This document shows, in pieces, positions 56,101 through 64,000 of a stretch of 64,000 nt of DNA (position 1 is the stretch's first letter; the number at the start of each line of letters is the position of its first letter). Position numbers and translations under genes: made by a program. This stretch comes from Pegoplata infirma (lineage: Eukaryota; Arthropoda; Insecta; Diptera; Anthomyiidae), in the NCBI GenBank assembly GCA_963921195.1, contig OY992537.1, positions 20,482,642 through 20,546,641 on the forward strand. The letters are read 5' to 3'. A model generated the notes under the pieces. The model was not told where the DNA came from, searched no databases, and saw only the letters and a list, made by a program, of their open reading frames with translations.

Positions 56101-56636
56101 CGGAAGTTATAAGCAACATCGGAATTTTCGAAATGGTTTCTGATTTTATTTTGAAATTTTTGCTAAAAATATTTTTGGTGTTATTTTTGAACTTTCAGTC
56201 AACTTTTGTTTCGCATACTGTGCATAGGTTAAATTTTTTATTGTATTTTTTTCTGTCCAGTATTTTTTCCGTTTCTCTAACTTTTTATCTTAAAATTAAT
56301 GTAATTTTTTGCCCTGTATAATTTGTCTTTTTTTACCATTTAATTGAAACAAACTGTCATTTATATAAATTTGTTGGCTCGTGTAAATGACTGCTAATAT
56401 AATGATTGGTAATATTTTATGACTTGTAGTAAGAGAATTTCATTAGCTGTTTTTTTCGGATGGTGCTGCTTTATAGCAACACCAACATTAAATTATTTCC
56501 TATTGGCGCCTTTTGTTACATTACATTTATTTTTGATGTTAGCGGCAAAAAACAAAAAAAAACATTGACTAGCACGAGAACGAATGAACAAAACAACATC
56601 TACATTTTACGTTACAAAAGAAGTCACTTTAAATTA
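56100..56636. other. AT-rich stretch upstream of the small ORF
   Basis: The 62-codon ORF at 56133-56321 is hydrophobic and AT-driven; I do not support it. Just before the next ORF the composition becomes less AT-rich (ACTAGCACGAGAACGAATG). Confidence 0.4.
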
Positions 56637-56852
56637 ATGCATTTCAGCATGAAAAACAGACTGACATTTGTAATGGCCTTATACTATATGTATGTATGTC
56701 TATCTTATGGACAAACGAAAGAAAAACCATACATACAGCTTTCCAAGAATGATATACACAGTGTTTTCTCGTTGAATGTGTCTCTCTATGAATTGGTGGT
56801 GAAAACAAATGCCTCATTAAACATTTTGGCAAACAACCAAATTGCCATATAG
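56637..56852 (+). CDS. Candidate small secreted protein (71 aa), unrecognised
   Basis: From the ATG at 56637, or more likely 56649 (A at -3), the frame encodes a typical signal peptide (MKNRLTFVMALYYMYVCLSY, then G) and a mature part QTKEKPYIQLSKNDIHSVF onward with two N-glycosylation sequons (NVS, NAS), ending NNQIAI before TAG. Third positions are clearly less AT-rich than the neighbourhood (GCC, GTG, TTG, CTC codons), unlike every other short ORF outside the retrotransposons. TTTCAG just before 56648 could be a splice acceptor, so this might be one exon of a larger gene. The upstream extension to 56460 is probably not coding. I recognise no family; it could still be chance. Confidence 0.4.
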   Translation: MHFSMKNRLTFVMALYYMYVCLSYGQTKEKPYIQLSKNDIHSVFSLNVSLYELVVKTNASLNILANNQIAI

Positions 56853-58084
56853 CACATGAAATAAGTGCAATTTAATGTTTAAGAGGTTGTGAGTTATAGC
56901 ATAGAATTTTATATATTTAGAGCGAAGAAGCAAAAAAGTCATCATCAGAGCACAAAAACTAAAACGATTTTAGTAGTCATCACATATATTTGAAATGACA
57001 GAAAAATGTAAATAAAAATATTACAAGTGAATAACTTTTGGAATTTTTTTTTCTTCTTCTTTTAAAATTAATTGTGTTTGTAATTTGATTTCAATTAAAT
57101 GTTAGTTTTTTTTTTGTAAAAATATAAATTGTTTTGAAGTAGAATTTATGTTTTCTGTAATTTGTTATTTATTTAATGAACACTGAAGCGTATGAGTAAT
57201 ATAAAATTTTAATTAATGTTAAGTATACGTAGTTCCGAATAATGCACTGATATAAAAATGCTTCATATTAAGAAAGAACGAAGTTCATTAAATATTTTTC
57301 ATTGAATGTTGTAAAAGAAATTCATTAAATTAGATTCATTAAAATTTAAAGTTTCATAAAATTTTTGCATTAGATTTTAGTTAAAATAAACACTTTATAT
57401 TTGCAATTTATTTTTAATGAAATATTTTTTATGCACATGAACGGAACCAAAACATCTGAGAGTAGGGTCAAAAATAAAATACCCGTGTCTTACAGTTTTT
57501 CTAAAACAATTTGGGTTTTCGCGAAAAATACAAAAAAAAATTTCACTTTAGACAAAGTTCACCCTAGTCATAAAGTGGGGATAAAAATAATATTCCCGAG
57601 TCTCTCAGGTCTTTTAAATCATTTAGATTTTTTCGCGAAAAATTAAAAATATATGGGTCAAAACTGCGATACAAAACCACAAATCTGGACTTGGGTCTTC
57701 AGATTTTTTTTTTATATTCTGAAACAGGTTCTGTTTTTTTTAATTAAATTCCAAAATTCCAAAAACTTGCGAATCCGCAAGTTTTTCCGATATTTACTTA
57801 GGGAGTTACGGCTCTTCAAAAATACATTAAAAAAACAATTTAGAATTTTGTATGGAAAAAATTAGCAAAATTTTTTTAAAAAATATTAAAATTAGAAGAC
57901 CTTTGTGTCCCAAGAAAATGATGGCTGATTTCAATTGATAAAATGCCATTCACTTTTTAAATTTTTTGTGATTTTTGAAAAATGAAAATCGCGAATAAAA
58001 TCGAGAGTTTTTGGAATTTAATTTAACTGTAAATAGGATTGTTTAAATGGCTCCATAGAGTATCTAGTCAAAAAATACCGTTTT
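56853..58084. other. AT-rich stretch, no gene
   Basis: ORFs at 57401-57865 are AT-driven, with text such as TTTTCGCGAAAAATA repeated near 57518 and 57630 (AAAGTGGGGATAAAAATAAT and related phrases), suggesting a diverged tandem pair of about 120 bp. Nothing else seen. Confidence 0.4.
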
Positions 58085-58400
58085 CCTCGTGCTGTTTCAA
58101 GGGAAAGACGATATATATTTATGATCCTTGATTGATTTTAAGACGATCAAGTGATGTCCGTCCGTCGGTCCGCAAGGGTTATTCGCGAATTTACGAAATA
58201 AAACACACTCTAACTTTCAAACGATAATTCTGAGGATTCTGAAGCTTGTCATATATAGCAAAACCCTGAATTTAAGATTGGTTTCACCTTAAATTCTCAA
58301 ACTTGTTTAGTTTTAAAAGCATTGATAACTTAAAAATTACACTCGATAAAATCTTACACTCAAAAAAAATGTACACTCAAAAAAAATTTAGTGTTGTTGT
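58085..58400 (+). mobile_element. Old copy of the ATACCCTCCAC element
   Basis: ATATATATTTATGATCCTTGATTGATTTTAAG, GATGTCCGTCCGTC, ACACACTCTAACTTTCAAA, AGCAAAACCCTGAATTT and TTACACTCAAAAAAAATG follow 38650-39290 in order but with deletions. The start and end are lost. Confidence 0.6.
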
Positions 58401-58689
58401 AGTTTAAATACTAACTAAAAATGCATTGACATATGTTTGTTGTTGTAGTTGTTGTTGTTTTTATATTAATATGGGTAAAAAATCTGTATGTATGTACTCG
58501 TACACGTGCTTTCATTTATTTGGTTGAGTTTCATAGAGACTTAAAATTATGCATAATGTATGTTGGGAAAACAAATAGGCAAATGAATACATTCAGCCTT
58601 GCCACAAATGTATGCAAATTTTTAAATTTAAAATACTACTAAAACTTTTGTTAAAATACACTCTTTCAGTGATACGGGCCATGATTATA
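58401..58689. other. Spacer with TTGTTGTAG repeats
   Basis: Short TGTTGTAGT runs near 58390 and 58440. The 69-codon ORF is not supported. Confidence 0.35.
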
Positions 58690-59738
58690 GGTTAGGTTAT
58701 GAAGGATGACGCTGGCGGAAACCAGCGTCCATAGAGGCCACGTGATGGCCCATTATGATTCCTTCAATTCTTTTTCCTCTTCTCTGTTTAGTCCTTAGTT
58801 GTTCGCCTTATGCGTCCTATTTTGATGCTTTAATAAACGCCAGTAGAGTCTAAGGATTTGTGCCCCGAAGTTCTGATAAATTCAAAAAAATATAAGAACC
58901 AAAAATTGTAAATCTTCTAAAAGATAGTGCAGGGCATTCGCATAAGAAATGGTAGGTGTCTTCTAGGGATTCCCTGCACCATTTGCAGGTATCATCATTT
59001 CTTATTCTAATTGTTACCATGTTACCCAATGTGTTGTGACCAGTAATGAGGTTAACTGTAGCTCTAAGTTGCTTCCTGTTCATATCTAAAAGAATTTTGC
59101 TGTGTTTTAACAGGCATTCATCCCATAATAATTTTGTCTGTATACTTCGATCAGAGCTGGACCATTTATTCAACCTTGGACAATTTATTCAACCCAAATC
59201 GCCCTTGAGTCCAATCTTATTTTTTGACAGAAAATAGAGAGTGGAGGGAACACTTCAGATTCTGCTGTCTCCTATGCGAGTTCTGCTCCCTGTCGTGCAA
59301 GCTCATCGGCTCTCTCGTTTCCCACAATATCTTTGTGTCCAGGTACCCAGCACAGAGTAATATTATGCTGCTCGCTAAGAACTTTAAGCTCTCTGTGGCA
59401 GCGGCTGACTACCTTAGATCTGATATCATCACTTTTCAAAGCCATTAAAGCAGCTTGACTATCAATGAAGAAACCAATATCGCACCTGTATATTGGTAAC
59501 ATTGAAATATGCTCAGCTGCCTTGGCTATCGCATATACTTCGGCTTGAAAAATACTACAATCGTTGTCCAGACGGTAGGACTCATTTAGGTTTAGCTCCA
59601 TGCAGTGAAAGCCACTACCGGCGCCTGTCGACATTTTGGAACCATCCGTAAACACGTTAATTTGTTGAAGGTTTACTTTACTGTTAAGCCAATCATCTAG
59701 TGAAGGAATTACAATTTTTAGTCTACCATCAGTAACCA
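58690..59738 (-). pseudogene. Relic of an RNase H-bearing non-LTR retrotransposon (3' part)
   Basis: On the minus strand 59738-59275 encodes an RNase H domain with all four acidic catalytic residues: VFTDGSKMSTGAGSGF, FQAEVYAIAKAAEH, FFIDSQAALMAL and WVPGHKDIVGNERADELARQ. A TAG at 59272-59274 ends it. After a second stop and a frame change, 59173-58850 encodes the usual C-terminal region (ITGHNTLGNM, then a Cys/His cluster CKWCRESLEDTYHFLCECPAL). The 3' UTR follows and contains ATAACCTAACCTATAATC, as in many insect LINEs. RT and endonuclease are absent. The first about 20 residues of the open frame above 59738 come from the flanking repeat unit. Type: I, LOA or R1-like; not decided. Confidence 0.85.
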
Positions 59739-60050
59739 TGATTTTTATCATGATAATGTTTTTAGGCTGGTGTCTAATTTTAAAAAAGTTGCAGAACGCC
59801 ACCTCAGTATGACTACATAAGCTAACAACTAACGAAAAAGAAAATAAGAATTACTATTTTCATTTTCTTAAAACAAAAAATTTTAGTAACTTGAATGACA
59901 ATTCACCTCGTGGTGAATAAAACGTTTTTTCACCAGCTGGTGAAGAAAAAATAACATAATTATTTTTCAATAAATGTTTTTTTTCATCGAAGTTTTTTTT
60001 TTCATCAATTTTTTTTTTTTTTTTATGAAATTTTTTTTCTATTAATATTT
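59739..60050 (+). repeat. Repeat unit copy C, left part
   Basis: TCATGATAATGTTTTTAGGCTGG through CACCTCAGTATGACTACATAAGCTAA and the AATTCACCTCGTGGTGAATAAAACG end match 30255-30480 of copy B. It includes CACCAGCTGGTG, a perfect 12-bp palindrome. A short CATCAA/T-rich tract follows. Confidence 0.7.
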
Positions 60051-60925
60051 ATGATCCTCGATCGATTTTAAGTCGATCTAGCGATGTCCGTCCGTCCGTC
60101 CGTCCGTCCGTCCGTCCGTCCGTCTGTCTGTCTGTCCGTCCGTAGAAAACACGCTAACTTTTGAAAGACTTCACAGAGGCTACTGAAGTTTGGCATATAT
60201 GTTTGTCATTTACCTGGTCAGGTTGGTATTGCAATCCAGACAAATCGGTCTAGTGGTTCAAAAGTTATGAGCAAAAGAGTAAATTTCGGCAAGGGTGTTT
60301 CGCGAATTTACGAGATAAAAAACACGATAACTTTTGAAAGACAATAATGAGACTACTGAAGCTTGGATTGTATCTTTACCGTTCCCTGGGTCTATTTGGT
60401 ATTAAATTTCAGCTCAATCGGTCCAGTGGTTTAAAAGTTATAAGCAAAACCCTGAATTTCAGATTTTGTTCATCTTAAATGCCACTTGGTAAATAAGTTT
60501 TAAAAGCATTGGTGGTAACTAAACAATGCTTTTCAAAATTGTTTAATTTTAAAGCAATGCTTTTTAAACTTGTTTAGTTTTAAAAGCATTGTAACTTAAA
60601 AATTACACTCGAAAAAAATTTTACACTCAAAAAAAATTTTACACTCAAAAAAAATTTTACACTTAAAAAAAAAATTTACACAAAAAAAAAATTTAGTTTT
60701 TGTTTACAAAAATGACAATATTTTGTGTACATACGTACGTGCATTCACTCATTACACTCAAAAATAATTTTACACTCAAAAAAAAATTTGTAATTTTTTT
60801 TTTTTTTTTAAATGACAAAAAAAGAGTTTTTTACTCAAAATAAAATATTTCTAATCAAAATTGTTAATTTTTTCACGTTAAAAAATGTACTACCCTTTAA
60901 AAAATGCATTGTGGAGGGTATTCAT
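60051..60925 (+). mobile_element. ATACCCTCCAC-type element, copy 2 (left part, 5' end missing)
   Basis: Starts inside the family at TATGATCCTCGATCGATTTT, runs with the same modules as 38660-39550 and reaches GTGGAGGGTATTCAT. The tail (AGATTCGGCAAAGTCGAATTTAAC, CTTTTCTACTTGTTTT) continues at 62738-62776 beyond a CCCAGC element. Very similar to copy 1 by eye. Confidence 0.75.
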
Positions 60926-61204
60926 CCCAGCAAAACTTAGATTACCAAATAAGGTATAAAATAAGGTATAGGATCTCTTATTTTATACATTGCAGCATTG
61001 ATGATTTTAACAGGCGATGAGACTCAAAGTAATGCATCCACATTATCACAAAGAATACCAGTAAGGTATAAAATAAGTCATAAATTTATAACGAAGAATA
61101 CGAGTAAGGTGTAAAATATATGATATTTTATAGGTTACGAGAAATGAAATAATAAAGCATACCAGAAGATAATATATAAGGTGTTACGAGTAGTGAAAAA
61201 GTAA

Positions 61205-61316
61205 TTTTGTATTAAATTTACTCACGTGATTGTAAGTGAGTGTAAGTAGATAAAATATGCTCGTGAGTGTGTGTCGTTAGAAATTTCCTGTCGTGAGCCC
61301 ATCTCTAGTTTAAACT
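61205..61316 (-). repeat. Relic of the AGAGATGGGCGC / GTGAG MITE
   Basis: CACGTGATTGTAAGTGAGTGTAAG and TCGTGAGCCCATCTCTAG match parts of 11030-11360. It is much shorter and has diverged. Confidence 0.5.
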
Positions 61317-61421
61317 TATGCATTTTTTTATAAAATAATTATTTTTTATGTTATTGTAATGCATTATGCATCCAATTATAAATAATGCATTATTTCAAAC
61401 TTTCAAATAATACATAATGTA

Positions 61422-62496
61422 CACTGAAAAAAAAGACATAACTAAATTTAAGGAAAAAATGTCTTAGAAAATTTATCATAAATTTTCCTAAAATTTAGTT
61501 AAATTTAACTTAAAAATGAGAAATTTTCTTAAATATGAGGAAAAAATTTTAGTTCATTTACTTATAATTAGTTCAAAGTTTTCTTTAAATGGATTTTTTA
61601 AATATTAGAAAAAAAATTCTTACTGTCAAAGAAATTTTCCACAAATCTAAGAATCGTATCTTTATTTTTAAGACATAAGTATTTCTTAAAAAACAATTTA
61701 GTTCAAATTTACTAAAAAAAACATCATCGTATTTCTCTTCTTTGAATTGAGGAAGTGTACTTCTTAGAATGTAGTTAATGACTTCTGGGAATTTAGTAAA
61801 TAACTTCTTAGAATTTAGTTAAAAATTCAAAATGGCGATATCTCGAAAACTAAGCGAGATAGAGCGAAACGGATGAAATTTTCAAAAGAAAGACTACAAA
61901 GAAAAATATGGAATAGCCTAGCTCTGCATATCTGTCGGGGTCTCAAGACCCTAATTTTAGATCTAAATTTTGAAATTCCCGAGATTTTATATATACACAT
62001 ATCGCGGTAAATACTGCCAATACGAGAAAAAGTCCAAAGGCATTTTTTTTTAGCTCTTGACTCGTAGAACACTTCCGCAAAATACCCGAAAGCCCTCCGA
62101 TTAATAGTTTTTGACTTATCCGGTTTTTAAGATTCTCAAGACCCTATCAGGCCCCTTTTTACCGTATCTCAAAAACTAAGCAAGTTAGAGCGAAACGGAC
62201 ACAAATTTTGGGTCAAAATCTATGGGGACCCTTAAAGGACCCAACGGGGTCTCGAGTTAAATGGGGTCCGAACCCATGGGTCCAGGGTCAAGACCCAATC
62301 TATTTCTAAAATGTGAAGTATAATTTTTCCCATTTTCTAGTTAAAATTGGCTTAAAATTAAATAACTTTGTTTTCCTCATTTTTGGGAAAATTATGAACT
62401 AAAACCAAGAAAAAAAATCTTTGGAGCCAAATCATTCCCTCTTTTTCTCAAAATTGAGTTAATTTTCCCAGATTTTAGTTCACTTTTTTTTGAGTG
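61422..62496. mobile_element. CACTNA-ended element, 1075 bp, TA duplication, nested
   Basis: CACTGAAAAAAAAGACATAA at the left and TTCACTTTTTTTTGAGTG at the right, each next to TA (61420-61421, 62497-62498). Sub-terminal text TAAATTTAAGGAAAAAATG and CAAAATTGAGTTAATTTTCCC is loosely inverse. Two modules (CTCGAAAACTAAGCGAGATA and CTCAAAAACTAAGCAAGTTA, each followed by GAGCGAAACGGA) are tandem repeats. Non-coding. Confidence 0.6.
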
Positions 62497-62735
62497 TAAC
62501 CAAATATAAGTCATCCATGATTTAATGTTTAGAAATAATAAATATGAAATACATTTTTTCCAATAATCATGCATTACGTAGCAAATTATTAGTAATGCAT
62601 AATTTCTTACCTGAAAATAATACGTTGTGGAACAAATGTTTGGTAAGACATCATAAAATAATGCTACAAATAAGTTATATACATTACCTGGTAATGTGTT
62701 ATATAATCACTACCCATTACCAAAGTTTAGCTGGG

Positions 62736-62780
62736 ATAGATTCGGCAAAGTCGAATTTAACTTTTCTACTTGTTTTTTCA
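62736..62780 (+). mobile_element. ATACCCTCCAC-type element, copy 2 tail
   Basis: ATAGATTCGGCAAAGTCGAA and CTTTTCTACTTGTTTT, identical to the tail of copy 1 at 39554-39596. Contains the ATTCG/CGAAT mini-hairpin. Confidence 0.75.
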
Positions 62781-63060
62781 TCAATTTTTTTTTTGCATTA
62801 ATTTTATTTTTTTCAAAAACTTTTTTTTTCATCAAATTTTTTTAAAATTTTTTTTTTTCATTAAATCTTTTTTTTCTAGAAATCTTTTTATTTTTTCATC
62901 AATTATTTTTTTTTTCATTATTTTTTTTTTTTATTATTTTTTTTTCATGAGATTTTTTTATATCATTTTTTTTTATGAATAATTTGTTTTCTTCATTAAA
63001 AACATTTTTTATCAAACATTTTTTTCACCAAAAAGCATTTTCCCCTTTTTTATCAAAACT
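62780..63060. repeat. T-rich CATCAA tract (copy C)
   Basis: Same low-complexity block as in the other unit copies. The Phe-rich ORF at 62770 is its translation. Confidence 0.7.
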
Positions 63061-63475
63061 ATTTTTTCAACAAGTCTAAACTTTTCACATAAAAATGTTT
63101 CATTTGTTTATTAAATGTTCCATTTGTTTATCAAATGTACATAAACCAGATGAGAGTGTTAAATTCTTCACTTATTTTTGCACTAGTTTACCAAATGTAC
63201 AGCTCTTTTGGTTTGAACTGCATCTTGCTTTCCACAGACAGATATACGGATGTATATAGCTCGAGTGTCTTAGAAATTGATCAATAATATATAAACTAAA
63301 TGGGGTCCTCGACTGATATTTCAATTCGTTTTGCATGGAATAGCTAAGTAATATAACATTATTTTTTCTAAAAAAAACTTTGATTTGGCAAGTACACACA
63401 AATCTTCCGCAAAACATTATCATGACTTAATGTTTTGGGCAAGAGTAAAAAATTCGCAGGCATTTTGTATCTCTA
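63060..63475 (+). repeat. Repeat unit copy C, right part (empty site for the 2.4-kb element)
   Basis: AAGTCTAAACTTTTCACATAA through TGACTTAATGTTTTGGGCAAG is colinear with 1700-2035 plus 4435-4485. It lacks the insertion found there. A 24-bp local duplication (TTTCATTTGTTTATTAAATG / TTCCATTTGTTTATCAAATG) is visible at about 63097-63138. Confidence 0.7.
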
Positions 63476-63479
63476 CCTT

Positions 63480-63540
63480 GGTCAATAGTGTGGAGGGTAT
63501 TCATAGAAGCGGCCAAGCCGAATTCAACTTTTCTTCTTTT
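63480..63540 (+). repeat. Tail relic of the ATACCCTCCAC-type element
   Basis: GTGTGGAGGGTATTCATAGA then AGCGGCCAAGCCGAATTCAACTTTTCTTCTTTTT, a diverged version of the family's last 55 bp, without the rest. Confidence 0.6.
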
Positions 63541-64000
63541 TATTTTTAATTATTATTTTACTTGATAAGTTTGTTAACGACTAAAATTTGCATTATAGTG
63601 GGATAAACACTTTCGCTTTAAAATTGACTTCGAAAAAAAAATATTTTTTTTTTTTATTTTTTTGTGCAACGATTTTAGATGTGATGTTGTTTTTAATGAT
63701 ACACAATTACAGAAAAATGTTATTCCTATCTGTGACATCTTTATCGTGTTCTAAAATGTGTCCAAAAACAACAAAAAATTTGTTTTTTTATCCCTTTTTT
63801 AAATTTTGTTAACACGAAAAGTTCAAAAGTTTTCAAAATATTTTAATAATGGCGGAAGAAACGGGGCAATAAATTCTAAAAATCTAAATCCTTGAACAAG
63901 ATAATCATAAAAAGCACAAATTCTTGAGTATTTTTTTTTGGGATATATTTAAAATATTTAGCAGGAGTGGTCTGCTTATAGTTTCTACTAAATTTTAATA
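63541..64000. other. AT-rich stretch, no gene
   Basis: The 74-codon ORF at 63588-63812 is Phe/Lys-rich and has no supporting feature. Confidence 0.45.

Larger units (their letters stand above)
60926..62735. mobile_element. CCCAGC-ended element, 1810 bp, 2-bp duplication AT
   Basis: Ends CCCAGCAAAACTTAGATTACC and, read inward from the right, CCCAGCTAAACTTTGGTAATG. Copy 1 of the host element (39541-39575, GGTATTCATAGATTCGG) is the exact empty site and shows that AT was duplicated (60924-60925, 62736-62737). The interior contains ATAAGGTATAAAAT repeats, a GTGAG-rich relic (61205-61315) and a nested CACTNA element (61422-62496). No transposase. Confidence 0.75.

Overview
The window looks like repeat-dominated, probably heterochromatic or intergenic DNA of an insect, most likely a fly (Diptera). 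This is inferred from the very AT-rich composition with long T tracts, a Jockey-clade retrotransposon relic, a second Jockey/I-type non-LTR element, and repeat styles common in higher flies. Species cannot be named from the sequence. No multi-exon host gene is recognisable. The only protein-coding sequence outside mobile DNA that I would defend at all is a short secreted-protein-like ORF at 56637-56852. All identities and copy numbers below were read by eye.

The intact coding content is one full-length non-LTR retrotransposon on the minus strand (40202-45163). It has a 14-bp target-site duplication (TSD), a poly(A) tail, a zinc-knuckle ORF1 (422 aa) and an endonuclease/reverse transcriptase ORF2 (1072 aa), both open from end to end. 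A 5'-truncated Jockey-clade copy with two nonsense codons lies at 30688-33143, and its 3' tail and poly(A) reappear at 38134-38169 because a later element landed in its 3' UTR. A third relic, an RNase H / C-terminal fragment, is at about 58690-59738 (minus). A tRNA-derived SINE with a 10-bp TSD is at 52043-52246.

Much of the window is a complex unit present in direct orientation: copy A about 8.2-16.5 kb, copy B about 26.4-46.5 kb (expanded by three later insertions), partial copy C about 59.7-63.5 kb, and another part at 1.4-4.5 kb. The unit runs: palindrome-cored 35-bp tandem repeat, about 2.5 kb of unique-looking AT-rich DNA, a 0.66-kb block (tandemly doubled in A), T-rich CATCAATATT repeats, and an AGTACTTTT repeat. 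Comparing copies gives empty sites that fix the ends and TSDs of several insertions.

Non-autonomous DNA elements fill most of the rest. They include: three copies of a large element (18508-21741, 21742-25094, 33144-38133) carrying a 16-bp minisatellite with a TATA-box-like core plus a 146-bp tandem repeat; four CACTNA-ended MITEs with TA duplications; three CCCAGC-ended elements with 2-bp duplications; a giant foldback hAT-type element with an 8-bp TSD nested in another foldback; and several further palindromic elements. No transposase gene is visible, so these would depend on enzymes encoded elsewhere.

Stretches of 1-370, 4486-5850, 5951-8200, 46480-47460, 53200-54690, 56100-56630, 56853-58080 and 63540-64000 hold no gene I can support.
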